Of a DNA stretch of 64,000 bases, positions 9,341 through 16,765 are shown in pieces. The translations under genes were made by a program, and so were the position numbers. The first letter of the stretch is position 1. Each line of letters begins with the position of its first letter. The stretch covers positions 30,144 to 94,143 of the forward strand of contig CALDTV010000006.1 in the NCBI GenBank assembly GCA_937923625.1, in the 5' to 3' direction. This DNA comes from an uncultured Alphaproteobacteria bacterium (GTDB lineage: Bacteria > Pseudomonadota > Alphaproteobacteria > Micavibrionales > Micavibrionaceae). Under the pieces are notes generated by a model, which ran no database searches, was not told the origin of the DNA, and saw only the letters and a program-made list of their open reading frames with translations.

Positions 9341-10234
9341 ATGCCTCATTTACCCCATTTAACTGGCGAGAGCTTTAAAATTATTATTATCATGCTGATT
9401 GGCTGGACAAGCTTTGCCTTTGGCGATGTCATGTCGAAATTTTTAACGCAAAGCTATCCGCCCTCTTTGGTTGTAACTTATAGCGCTATCGTTGGTATCA
9501 CTATCCTTGGTAGCTATATATATGCGCAAAAGGGCATCAGCGGGTTTAAATGGCATCAGCCTAAATATTGCGCCATGCGAATGATTTTAAGCGGTTTAAT
9601 ATCGCTCAGCGTTGTGATGGCATTATCATATATTCCTATTGCTGACATGTATGGGATTACATTTTCCGCCCCGTTTTTTACGGTTCTTCTAACTTTTTAC
9701 TTTCTAAAAGAGCAAGTCGGGCTGCATCGGTGGCTTTCTGTTATCGTTGGTTTTGTTGGCGTCTTAATTTTATTAGGGCCGCAATTTGATGATTTTAATA
9801 TTGGTTTGCTTTATGCCTTTATTGGGATGATTTGTATGTCAGCGAATGGCGTCTTAATACGCAAAATTGGTCACGGGGAATATATGCCCAACTTTATCCT
9901 GATATCAGTCTTAGGGCATTTTTTCGTTAGCTTAATATTCTCTGCAAAACATATATTTTTGCCAAGCCCCATCGAATTTTTAGAATTTATTTTTTATGGT
10001 TTGCTTATATTGGGTGGGATTTCATTGACAACGTATGCGTTCACACACGCCAAAAACATGGCAAGTATCGCCCCCTTAGTCTACGTGCAAGTAATATGGG
10101 GTGTTTTGTGTGGTTACTTCATTTTCAATGATTTACCAACACTGACAACATGGATTGGGTTAACGATTGTTGTCAGTGCAGGACTTTATATGATTCACAA
10201 AGAAAATAAGCTGCGCCGTACGGTTAATCATTAA
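9341..10234 (+). CDS. EamA/DMT-superfamily transporter
   Basis: About ten membrane segments fall in two halves, each an EamA repeat, as in drug/metabolite transporters that export amino acids or other metabolites. The second half has the typical GGISLTTYAFTHAKNMASIAPLVYVQ stretch in its repeat, followed by FNDLPTLTTWIGLTIVV. The substrate cannot be predicted. It is divergent from icd, with 90 bases between the starts. Its last 11 bases overlap the 3' end of the holin gene on the other strand, so the phage-type cluster abuts it without a scar. Confidence 0.85.
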   Translation: MPHLPHLTGESFKIIIIMLIGWTSFAFGDVMSKFLTQSYPPSLVVTYSAIVGITILGSYIYAQKGISGFKWHQPKYCAMRMILSGLISLSVVMALSYIPIADMYGITFSAPFFTVLLTFYFLKEQVGLHRWLSVIVGFVGVLILLGPQFDDFNIGLLYAFIGMICMSANGVLIRKIGHGEYMPNFILISVLGHFFVSLIFSAKHIFLPSPIEFLEFIFYGLLILGGISLTTYAFTHAKNMASIAPLVYVQVIWGVLCGYFIFNDLPTLTTWIGLTIVVSAGLYMIHKENKLRRTVNH

Positions 10235-10823
10235 CCCGATAAGAATTTTCTTTTTTAATTTCAATTTTTCTTTGAGGCCTTTGCGCTGTTGCAGGCGGTA
10301 TAATTTTCTCTACGGCTTTATTTATTACAGGGGTAGAGAATAATTTTTTATCTTCACTGCGTTTATAAACATAGATGCCCAAAACTGATAATCCTACGGC
10401 CCAAATAGTTGAAAGCGCCGCCATACCTTGCATCACATTTGCAGCAATTTCAGTCTTAAAGACAACAACATAGGCAAGACCAAACATTTGCGCCGCCCAT
10501 GTTCCTGCCATTAAATAACCAAAAGTGGGACGCATACGGCGCACATATTTATCCGTAGAAGCAATTTCTGCCCGAAGAGATTCATTAATTTGTGCCAACG
10601 ATGCCTCATATTGCTGCATATTAATTGTCGCCATTGCTTCTGCATGACGGTTTGCTTCTGCCATTTGATCTGTTGAAATAAGACCGCCCGCAAGTGCTCC
10701 TTCTACCTCCTTCAGAGATTCTGACGCACTTTTGGCAACTGGATGATCAATGCGCCCCAAGGCACGCGCCACAAATTCGATCAAGATTGGTAGACCTATT
10801 TTTGATAGAATGGTTGTAAGCAT
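10224..10823 (-). CDS. 3TM holin, GTA-holin type
   Basis: This matches the family named 'holin of 3TMs, for gene-transfer release', known from alphaproteobacterial gene transfer agents and phages. It shows a hydrophobic N-terminal stretch (residues 1-20), a helical linker, the signature DKYVRRMRPTFGYLMAG (91-107), and membrane segments at about 101-122 and 135-153 ending in YVYKRSEDKK. The basic C-terminal tail (about 45 aa) is longer than usual. A holin permeabilises the inner membrane so the endolysin, encoded just upstream, can reach the wall. It is the last gene of the late operon. Confidence 0.82.
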   Translation of the reverse strand: MLTTILSKIGLPILIEFVARALGRIDHPVAKSASESLKEVEGALAGGLISTDQMAEANRHAEAMATINMQQYEASLAQINESLRAEIASTDKYVRRMRPTFGYLMAGTWAAQMFGLAYVVVFKTEIAANVMQGMAALSTIWAVGLSVLGIYVYKRSEDKKLFSTPVINKAVEKIIPPATAQRPQRKIEIKKENSYRVND

Positions 10824-10898
10824 AGTTTTACCTTTCTCCTGTAATTATTATCGTTTATGAGGTTGTTTGATACCGTTCTTCTTACCGCGAGATATGAT

Positions 10899-11453
10899 TT
10901 AAACCTCTACCAATTTATAAAAAATATGACGGCTGATAATTTTAACGGGGCGTTCCCCCTTCGCCCAATAAGGTGAGACATAATCAGCGTGATAATGTGT
11001 TGCGCCATTTGTATTATCTTTCAAAACACCTATCACCGCGCGGCGGGCAATACGCAAGCATGTTGCAAATTTAATATCAGATGGCTGAACAGTGGTTAGG
11101 CGCTTGTAACTAGGGTCATTCTTGTTCCAGCAAGAAAATTGATAAGGTTTTTGGCAAACACCAATAATATTATTTCCCCACCAATATTTCCCTTTAACTT
11201 CAGCAATCCTGACACGATTTAACACCACAGCAGCGACCGCCTCCATACCTGCCTGCGGCTCACTGCGCGCTTCACCAAAAATAGTTCGCGCTAACACATC
11301 AATTTCCAATTCTTGGTAATAATCGCTTTCAATTTGTTGTTGCTCAATTGGTGTTAAAGATTTTTTGGAGGGCGTTATATTATCTTTATCTATCTTTTCA
11401 TTCTCTTCCGATTTTAAATATGGTTTTAAAAACCGCACAATATTGTGAAGCAT
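10899..11453 (-). CDS. SleB/CwlJ-type cell wall hydrolase (endolysin)
   Basis: A Hydrolase_2 (SleB) domain covers residues 50-184. The likely catalytic Glu61 lies in ARTIFGEARSEP, followed by AVAAVVLNRV, a KPYQFSCWNKNDP block and THYHADYVSPYWA. The first 50 residues are charged and lack a signal peptide, which fits export through the holin next door. The domain cleaves peptidoglycan, and in phage clusters it serves host lysis. The gap to the holin start is 75 bases. Confidence 0.85.
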   Translation of the reverse strand: MLHNIVRFLKPYLKSEENEKIDKDNITPSKKSLTPIEQQQIESDYYQELEIDVLARTIFGEARSEPQAGMEAVAAVVLNRVRIAEVKGKYWWGNNIIGVCQKPYQFSCWNKNDPSYKRLTTVQPSDIKFATCLRIARRAVIGVLKDNTNGATHYHADYVSPYWAKGERPVKIISRHIFYKLVEV

Positions 11454-11543
11454 GATTATAGGTTCCTTTCATAGGGATATATCTTCGCTCTAAATCAAAA
11501 GAGCAAAATATGTTTATTATTTAGATTTTTTAAAATTTAGTTT

Positions 11544-11906
11544 TTATAAAAAACTTTTTATGGCGTCGGTTAGTCGTTCAAACCCATCTTGGTATTTTGA
11601 CAAAAAAATTGTTGCACCAGCTTGATCTAAGGTTGTTAGAATAGCTTTTGGTAATTCAGCTCCGCCAACACCGCTTAGGACAATGATTGGTTTTCCCGTT
11701 ACCTGCCGTATGCGACTAATCACTGAAGGGCCATATTCATCGGGCAAACGCAAATCAGTTAATACTAAATCATACGATTCATCTGTTCTTAAAAAATCAG
11801 CTAAATAAATAAAGTAAACAAGGTTACTTTTAGGAAAGCTTTTTGTGATCAACTCCTTAATGCGAATAACATCAGCATTATCATCTTCAATAAAGGCAAT
11901 CTTCAT
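11544..11906 (-). CDS. stand-alone response regulator receiver protein
   Basis: A complete CheY-like receiver domain of 120 aa with no output domain. The acidic pair is D8/D9, the phosphoacceptor D51 is in LVLTDLRLPDEYG, S78 in VLSG is the Thr/Ser switch, and K104 in FLSKY is the conserved lysine. All catalytic residues are present, so it should be phosphorylatable by a histidine kinase; none is encoded nearby. Its start overlaps the stop of the 97-aa membrane protein by four bases, so it is translated as part of the phage late operon. A signalling protein here is unusual. Confidence 0.88.
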   Translation of the reverse strand: MKIAFIEDDNADVIRIKELITKSFPKSNLVYFIYLADFLRTDESYDLVLTDLRLPDEYGPSVISRIRQVTGKPIIVLSGVGGAELPKAILTTLDQAGATIFLSKYQDGFERLTDAIKSFL

Positions 11907-12196
11907 GTGTTCCTCCGCGATCTATTTTTGATCAATGCTTCAAAAGCATGAGATTCTATACCTGCTACGCGATCATCAAGTTTTTGAATGATTGTATCAA
12001 TCCGCGCTGATTGCTTTTCGAATTCTTGCCGATGAAGTTCTAATGAATTCTTTGTCACAGCAAATTCGATCACCAAATCATGAAAATATTCTGTGCGTTG
12101 CTCTACTTTTTTAAGTCGATAATAGAGGATTCCCGCTTGTGCGATCAGCACAATAAGCGTCATCCAATCATTATATGAAAGGTCGTTAAAAGTCAT
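11903..12196 (-). CDS. small membrane-anchored coiled-coil protein
   Basis: Residues 11-27 (about WMTLIVLIAQAGILYYR) form one membrane segment near the N-terminus. The rest is charged and helical with heptad-like spacing (RLKKVEQRTEYFHDLV and QSARIDTIIQKLDDRV). That shape, between terminase and endolysin, fits a spanin- or holin-accessory-like lysis protein, but I see no family signature. It overlaps the response regulator by four bases (ATGA), so the two are coupled. Confidence 0.55.
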   Translation of the reverse strand: MTFNDLSYNDWMTLIVLIAQAGILYYRLKKVEQRTEYFHDLVIEFAVTKNSLELHRQEFEKQSARIDTIIQKLDDRVAGIESHAFEALIKNRSRRNT

Positions 12197-12222
12197 AAAT
12201 ATCCTTAAAATTTTACGTGAGT

Positions 12223-13716
12223 TTAGACGTCGAAATTGCTGTCAGCATGAAACGTGTTTGCCCCACCCTGCCATTTTGCCCGCCCTGTGTTATAAGAATA
12301 ACGCAACCGAACAGGTTCTTGAGAAAGCGCACCCGCAACAGCGTCTAGGCCATCATCTTTACCATGCCCCTTTGGTTGCCATTCCATCATTTCCGTTAGA
12401 AATGAGGTTTTTCTAATATTGTCATGCACAGACAAGGCACGCGCCGCCAAAATAGTATCAAAACTTTCGATGATACGAACATGCTTTGCTTGCGTACTTG
12501 ATTTCTCAATAACGGCGCAAGGGATTTTTTGCGTTGCCAGAGTTTGTTTTAAAATCCCTGGCAATAATTTACCAATCCCATTGCTTTCAATCGTTACAGA
12601 GGGCACAAAATATCTTTTTAATATATTTGCGACAATATCACATTGTTGATGCGCTTCGGCCTGCTGAGTATCCGCGCTTAAACCAAGTTTTATATACTCG
12701 ATATGATGCAGATAATATTGCCCCTCCGCATCAGTATAAATAATCGCAAGAACGCTATCATCCCCCTTTGCCGAAGCGAAAGGCGGATCCCACCATGCCT
12801 GACAAGATATCATTTTTTTACCGTTCAGCCGTAAAACAGCTTGGCGTTGGGATTCAGAATAATCAAGTTCACCATTATAAAAATTTAGCTGATCTGTATT
12901 TAAACGACTATCTAAAATATTGACTGGTTGTAACATCATTTGCGCCGCAAATTGTTGCGGCCCAGATTGCGCTTTTATTTTTTCAATATGATCTTTAGTA
13001 AAAATCTCCGGCCAATTTGACATACCGTTTTCATCCATTACAGGAATTTCTAATCGATGAAATCCGTCCAAAAATGGTTTTTGTTCCCCTATTTCGGGAC
13101 GCGCCTTATCAGCATAAATCGAAAAATAACTATGAGGCGTACCAATATAAAGTTGCGTGCCGTTTGGCGTCAGAACAAAATTACTCTCGCGCAAACGATT
13201 GCGTAAATCCTCACGCTTTAAAGATGAGTTACAAGTATTCGGCACCTCAACATCATCATAGACAATTAAGTCAGCACGACAGCCAGTTATATTTGATAAA
13301 ATACCTGCGGCAAGGACGCTGGGGTCTCGTGATGTACGGTTACGGCATACTGTAAAACGATCTACCGCCCATTGATCTATTTTATTATTCTTTTTTGTCG
13401 GATTTACTGCGGAGCTTAAAGGGTGCTTCTCGATTATCTTTCGGACGTTGCGCGCCATCTTGATGGCGAGGGACAAATCGGCGGCCAGCAAAAGGACTCG
13501 AAGATCCGGGTTGACTGATAAGCGCCACGCTAGATATAGCGCTATAACCGACGACTTCCCCGCTCCCCGAAACGCCATCATTTGCAGCTGCCGCTTTCCA
13601 TGGCTTGAGGATTCCATCAACCAATTTGCCATGAGTTGATGAATCAAAGGTGTCGATAATGCTAGTTGGCTTGCGTTCCATTGTTCTAAATATATCCTAA
13701 AATTAGGCGTTTTCAA
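12223..13716 (-). CDS. phage terminase large subunit
   Basis: The packaging motor ATPase/nuclease. Walker A is AFRGAGKSS (about residues 48-56), Walker B is IVYDDVE (151-157), and a coupling motif is IGTPHS. The C-terminal RNase H-like nuclease is indicated by WWDPPFA...GDDSVLAIIYTD, an ESNGIGKL stretch and GKDDGLDAVAG. The length of 497 aa and the arrangement match podoviral (T7 maturase B-like) terminases. No internal stops are present. The gene directly upstream, where a small terminase would be expected, is broken by an amber codon. Confidence 0.92.
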   Translation of the reverse strand: MKTPNFRIYLEQWNASQLALSTPLIHQLMANWLMESSSHGKRQLQMMAFRGAGKSSVIALYLAWRLSVNPDLRVLLLAADLSLAIKMARNVRKIIEKHPLSSAVNPTKKNNKIDQWAVDRFTVCRNRTSRDPSVLAAGILSNITGCRADLIVYDDVEVPNTCNSSLKREDLRNRLRESNFVLTPNGTQLYIGTPHSYFSIYADKARPEIGEQKPFLDGFHRLEIPVMDENGMSNWPEIFTKDHIEKIKAQSGPQQFAAQMMLQPVNILDSRLNTDQLNFYNGELDYSESQRQAVLRLNGKKMISCQAWWDPPFASAKGDDSVLAIIYTDAEGQYYLHHIEYIKLGLSADTQQAEAHQQCDIVANILKRYFVPSVTIESNGIGKLLPGILKQTLATQKIPCAVIEKSSTQAKHVRIIESFDTILAARALSVHDNIRKTSFLTEMMEWQPKGHGKDDGLDAVAGALSQEPVRLRYSYNTGRAKWQGGANTFHADSNFDV

Positions 13717-13776
13717 AGAGATTTCCTTATGTTTTCATATTGCATTAACGTTAATAATGTGTCGTTTACCAATTAT

Positions 13777-14094
13777 TTATGAACTTTTCTGATCTTGACG
13801 TATCACAGTCTTCACTGCCTCTATCGTTTCACAATAATTACTCCCTTGAGGTGAATTTTTATCACCCGCAGCGCATATTTTTTTAACTTTTTCGACAGCC
13901 TTTATCGTGTCATCAAGTAAAGCCATGTGTAATCGACAGGTTTTTAAAAAATTATCTACTTCTTTTTCTGGTATTTCTTGCTAGTTATTTGAAAATTCCT
14001 CATATCTTTTCAAACTATTTTCCAATAATTTTAACAAAGATAGATCCAGATATTCAAAAATATCATGACTAGATATAGTTTTATTTTCGCTCAT
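13777..14094 (-). pseudogene. small gene interrupted by an in-frame amber codon; candidate small terminase subunit
   Basis: Starting at the ATG at 14092-14094, the frame reads 37 codons, then TAG at 13981-13983, then 67 more codons to TAA at 13777-13779. The second part (QEIPEKEVDNFLKTCRLHM..., cysteine-containing, charged and helical) reads like genuine protein, so the frame was once continuous; CAG or another sense codon to TAG is a one-base change. It lies between tailspike and large terminase, the usual small-terminase position, and its size (about 105 aa) fits. No sequence motif proves that role. It fills what otherwise looks like a 390-base gap. Confidence 0.65.
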
Positions 14095-14103
14095 TTTAAC
14101 CTT

Positions 14104-16125
14104 TTAAAACTGACTAATAATGAACCATTGACCGCCATCAAAAACGACCGTCAGGGCCTTATATTGTGCATTAAGCGGCTGGTTAAAACCATCAGGTCCA
14201 CTGCCACCTAGCTCACTCACGGTGATAACGTTCGAAGAAACATCGGTTTTCTTTATGGTCACCGTACGCCCAACCGCTTCGGGGGCATTGGCGGGGGGCA
14301 AGCGCGCTTCCATGACGCCACCAAAGGATGACAATAAATATATATCAACCGCCATATCAATATCATAAATACCCGCGCCATCATAAAAGCGGGTGTTTCC
14401 TGCTGAACGATTAGACGAAGTGACAAACCATTCGGCCCCGTTCGAGAGCATTGTCACATAATCATTTTCACTACCCAAATAATAATTACGGCTATCGGGG
14501 CCGTTGCCATTTTCTTCTGTTACGGTGATCACATTTTTTGAAGAATCTATTTTCTTTATGACCATTTCTGCACCCGTCGCATTGCCTGCTTCGGGTAGTT
14601 CTATCGTTAAGGCTCCCCCAAAAGAAGACACCAAATGAACCGTGTGTGATGTGTCCAATGTGATTGTACCGCTTGCGTCAATATACTCGGTATCATAGCG
14701 TTGCAAAGTTGTGTTTAAGTCCGTTGCAGTAGTTTTTTGCAAACGATTTTTAAAAGGAAAACCCGCATTGTAAGCCATATATTGACCACCAGATAAATCC
14801 CATATCGCCGCCCCGTCACTGACAGAAAGTAAGTTCATTATTGATGTTTCAATAGATCCATTTTCTAACTTAATATTTGGCACTTGGTTAAAAGATTCTG
14901 CATATGGGTTTATAAGCTGTGTCTCTCCTGCCCCTGCACCAATAATAAAGCAACCTTGCGCTGTACCATCTACATTGGCTTCGCAATCAATAAAGCTATT
15001 ATTATATCTACCATGTTCCACATAAAATCCTGCATTGGTTATCGGCGCACTTAAAGAATAGGCACGGCAAGCGTGAAATTTATTGGCATTCGGCGTATCC
15101 CCTGCACCACTTTTCGTCAGATGAAAACCATTTATGGCGGGCTGTTCCACCAAGACACGGTCGAAATTATTCCAATAACATGGCTTGTTGGTATCATTAT
15201 AACCGTCAAGCTGAACACCTGTATTTGCTCCTGCAATAACAACATCTGTTATTGCATTTTGAACACAGGGACGATCGCGTCCGTAGAGTTTAATTCCAAC
15301 ATCACCGCCCTGAATTTTTAAATTGGCCAAAGTCGTATAATCTTCAACAATTTCAACCGCGTTAAATGTTTTATCCTGACACAGTAAAACTGATGTTTGC
15401 CCCGCCCCACGTAAAGTCTGTTTAGCGGCGACAGTAATCGTATTTGAAATTAAATAGGTGCCTTCTGGGATAAAAACAGAGTCATAAGCTGTTAAAGCTT
15501 GTTGGATTGCCAATGTGTCATCGGTCAGCCCATCCCCCTTTGCACCGAAATTACGGACAGAAATCATGTCTTTAAATTTATCTACTGTCGTCCGCGTTAC
15601 AGCGCCCATACCGCTTGCGGTATAAGCAGGAGCAGATTGCATATTTTCTATTGCCACGGCGATGGGGTCACCATTACCATCAAAGCCAAGCGCTTTATTT
15701 GTGCGGTTGGCACGTGGCGGCAAATCAACATTTCCTGCTATTTCGTGATCATTATAACGCAACATCGGCGCGAGCGACCTATTAATTTGCTGCACTGATG
15801 CCGTAAGATAATCGAGCTCATTATTAATTGCCTGTGCAGAGAAATCACCACCTTCGATAAAATCTGTGATACGTTCAAACTCTAATAGACGTTCAAGCGT
15901 GATCACGACACCATTTTTGGGAGGTGCATCAAATGTCACCAATCCACCTTCAGTTTTTCCAGCATCTAAAATATCAAATCCATGATATTGGCGCGCGCCA
16001 TCAAAATAAATGGCTAAGTCTTCGCTGGCAAAAATAGGAAAAAAATACTGATAGTCGGTTTGTGTGCCGCTGGCGACATAGCGCACAATAGGTTGCACTT
16101 TTGGTATTTTTATATGACTGGTCAT
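14104..16125 (-). CDS. phage tailspike / tail fibre with pectate-lyase-type beta-helix
   Basis: The N-terminal 130 residues resemble the T7 tail fibre attachment domain (YFFPIFASEDLAIYFDG..., then DFSAQAINNELDYLTASVQQ). Residues about 190-450 form a Pectate_lyase_3-type parallel beta-helix, opening with VRNFGAKGDGLTDDTLAIQQ. The C-terminus has two copies of an 80-residue module (about 495-572 and 594-673), each with SSFGG, IKK(I/T)D and NVITV followed by GPD. Such proteins bind and often degrade surface polysaccharide, fixing host range. The product is intact at 673 aa. Confidence 0.88.
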   Translation of the reverse strand: MTSHIKIPKVQPIVRYVASGTQTDYQYFFPIFASEDLAIYFDGARQYHGFDILDAGKTEGGLVTFDAPPKNGVVITLERLLEFERITDFIEGGDFSAQAINNELDYLTASVQQINRSLAPMLRYNDHEIAGNVDLPPRANRTNKALGFDGNGDPIAVAIENMQSAPAYTASGMGAVTRTTVDKFKDMISVRNFGAKGDGLTDDTLAIQQALTAYDSVFIPEGTYLISNTITVAAKQTLRGAGQTSVLLCQDKTFNAVEIVEDYTTLANLKIQGGDVGIKLYGRDRPCVQNAITDVVIAGANTGVQLDGYNDTNKPCYWNNFDRVLVEQPAINGFHLTKSGAGDTPNANKFHACRAYSLSAPITNAGFYVEHGRYNNSFIDCEANVDGTAQGCFIIGAGAGETQLINPYAESFNQVPNIKLENGSIETSIMNLLSVSDGAAIWDLSGGQYMAYNAGFPFKNRLQKTTATDLNTTLQRYDTEYIDASGTITLDTSHTVHLVSSFGGALTIELPEAGNATGAEMVIKKIDSSKNVITVTEENGNGPDSRNYYLGSENDYVTMLSNGAEWFVTSSNRSAGNTRFYDGAGIYDIDMAVDIYLLSSFGGVMEARLPPANAPEAVGRTVTIKKTDVSSNVITVSELGGSGPDGFNQPLNAQYKALTVVFDGGQWFIISQF

Positions 16126-16146
16126 TTTATTATTCCTAACTTTTGA

Positions 16147-16668
16147 TTACTGAAAAACACGAAATACATCACCAATCTCGTCCAAAGTTGATGTGGTGCT
16201 GGTCAGTTTGTGACGATCTGATAATTGTGTGCGTTTTAAAGTATTGACGCGCGATTGGTTGGATAAGTTTTGATCTAATGTTTGTAATTTTATGTTGTCT
16301 AGTTTTTCGCGATTGGCTTTTTCTTCTTCTGACTCTGCGAACAACCCCAACAACACCGCTTCGGAGGAGCCATCACCACTGCTAATACCTGCACCGCCAA
16401 AACCTGCACGTTGTCGTGCAACAGCGCGTTTTAAAGCGTTGCGCCGTGCGGCTTCTGCTTTTTCTGCTTGCAGGGTAATTTCTTGACGCTTGAAAGCCGC
16501 ATCTTGCGCAGATATTTGCTGTTGCTGCTGTTGCTGCGCCCTTAATTGCGCCAGCGCTAAATCATTTTGACGGTCTTGCGCGCCAATATTACTTACGGCG
16601 TTAAAGGCGCTACTCACAGCGGTAAAAGCGCTTACGACCTGAAGTGCCACAGGAATAAATGAGCCCAT
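16147..16668 (-). CDS. putative internal virion protein, coiled-coil
   Basis: An Ala/Val-rich hydrophobic N-terminus (about residues 1-30) is followed by a long helical stretch with a run of seven Gln, then RQRAGFGGAGISSGDGSSEAV and more helix. The position between tail tube B and tailspike, the size (173 aa) and the Ala/Gln-rich helices match internal virion protein B (T7 gp14-like) of podoviruses. This is inference from context and composition. The glutamine run is coded by mixed CAA/CAG triplets. Confidence 0.6.
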   Translation of the reverse strand: MGSFIPVALQVVSAFTAVSSAFNAVSNIGAQDRQNDLALAQLRAQQQQQQQISAQDAAFKRQEITLQAEKAEAARRNALKRAVARQRAGFGGAGISSGDGSSEAVLLGLFAESEEEKANREKLDNIKLQTLDQNLSNQSRVNTLKRTQLSDRHKLTSTTSTLDEIGDVFRVFQ

Positions 16669-16765
16669 ATTCTTCTCCTTTTTTATGTTTATTTTTTCCT
16701 AAGGCGTGAGAGCGCGCTCAGAAATTTTTTTCTTGGGCGTAAAATGCGCGGCAAGAAAAGAGTCA

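Noticed and set aside
12419..13681. Open frames opposite or shifted within the terminase gene
   Set aside because: Shadows of the intact terminase frame, with no motifs or start signals.
16506..16540. Trinucleotide repeat as a regulatory or unstable repeat
   Set aside because: It codes a seven-Gln run with mixed CAA/CAG codons in a helical virion protein; an ordinary low-complexity stretch.
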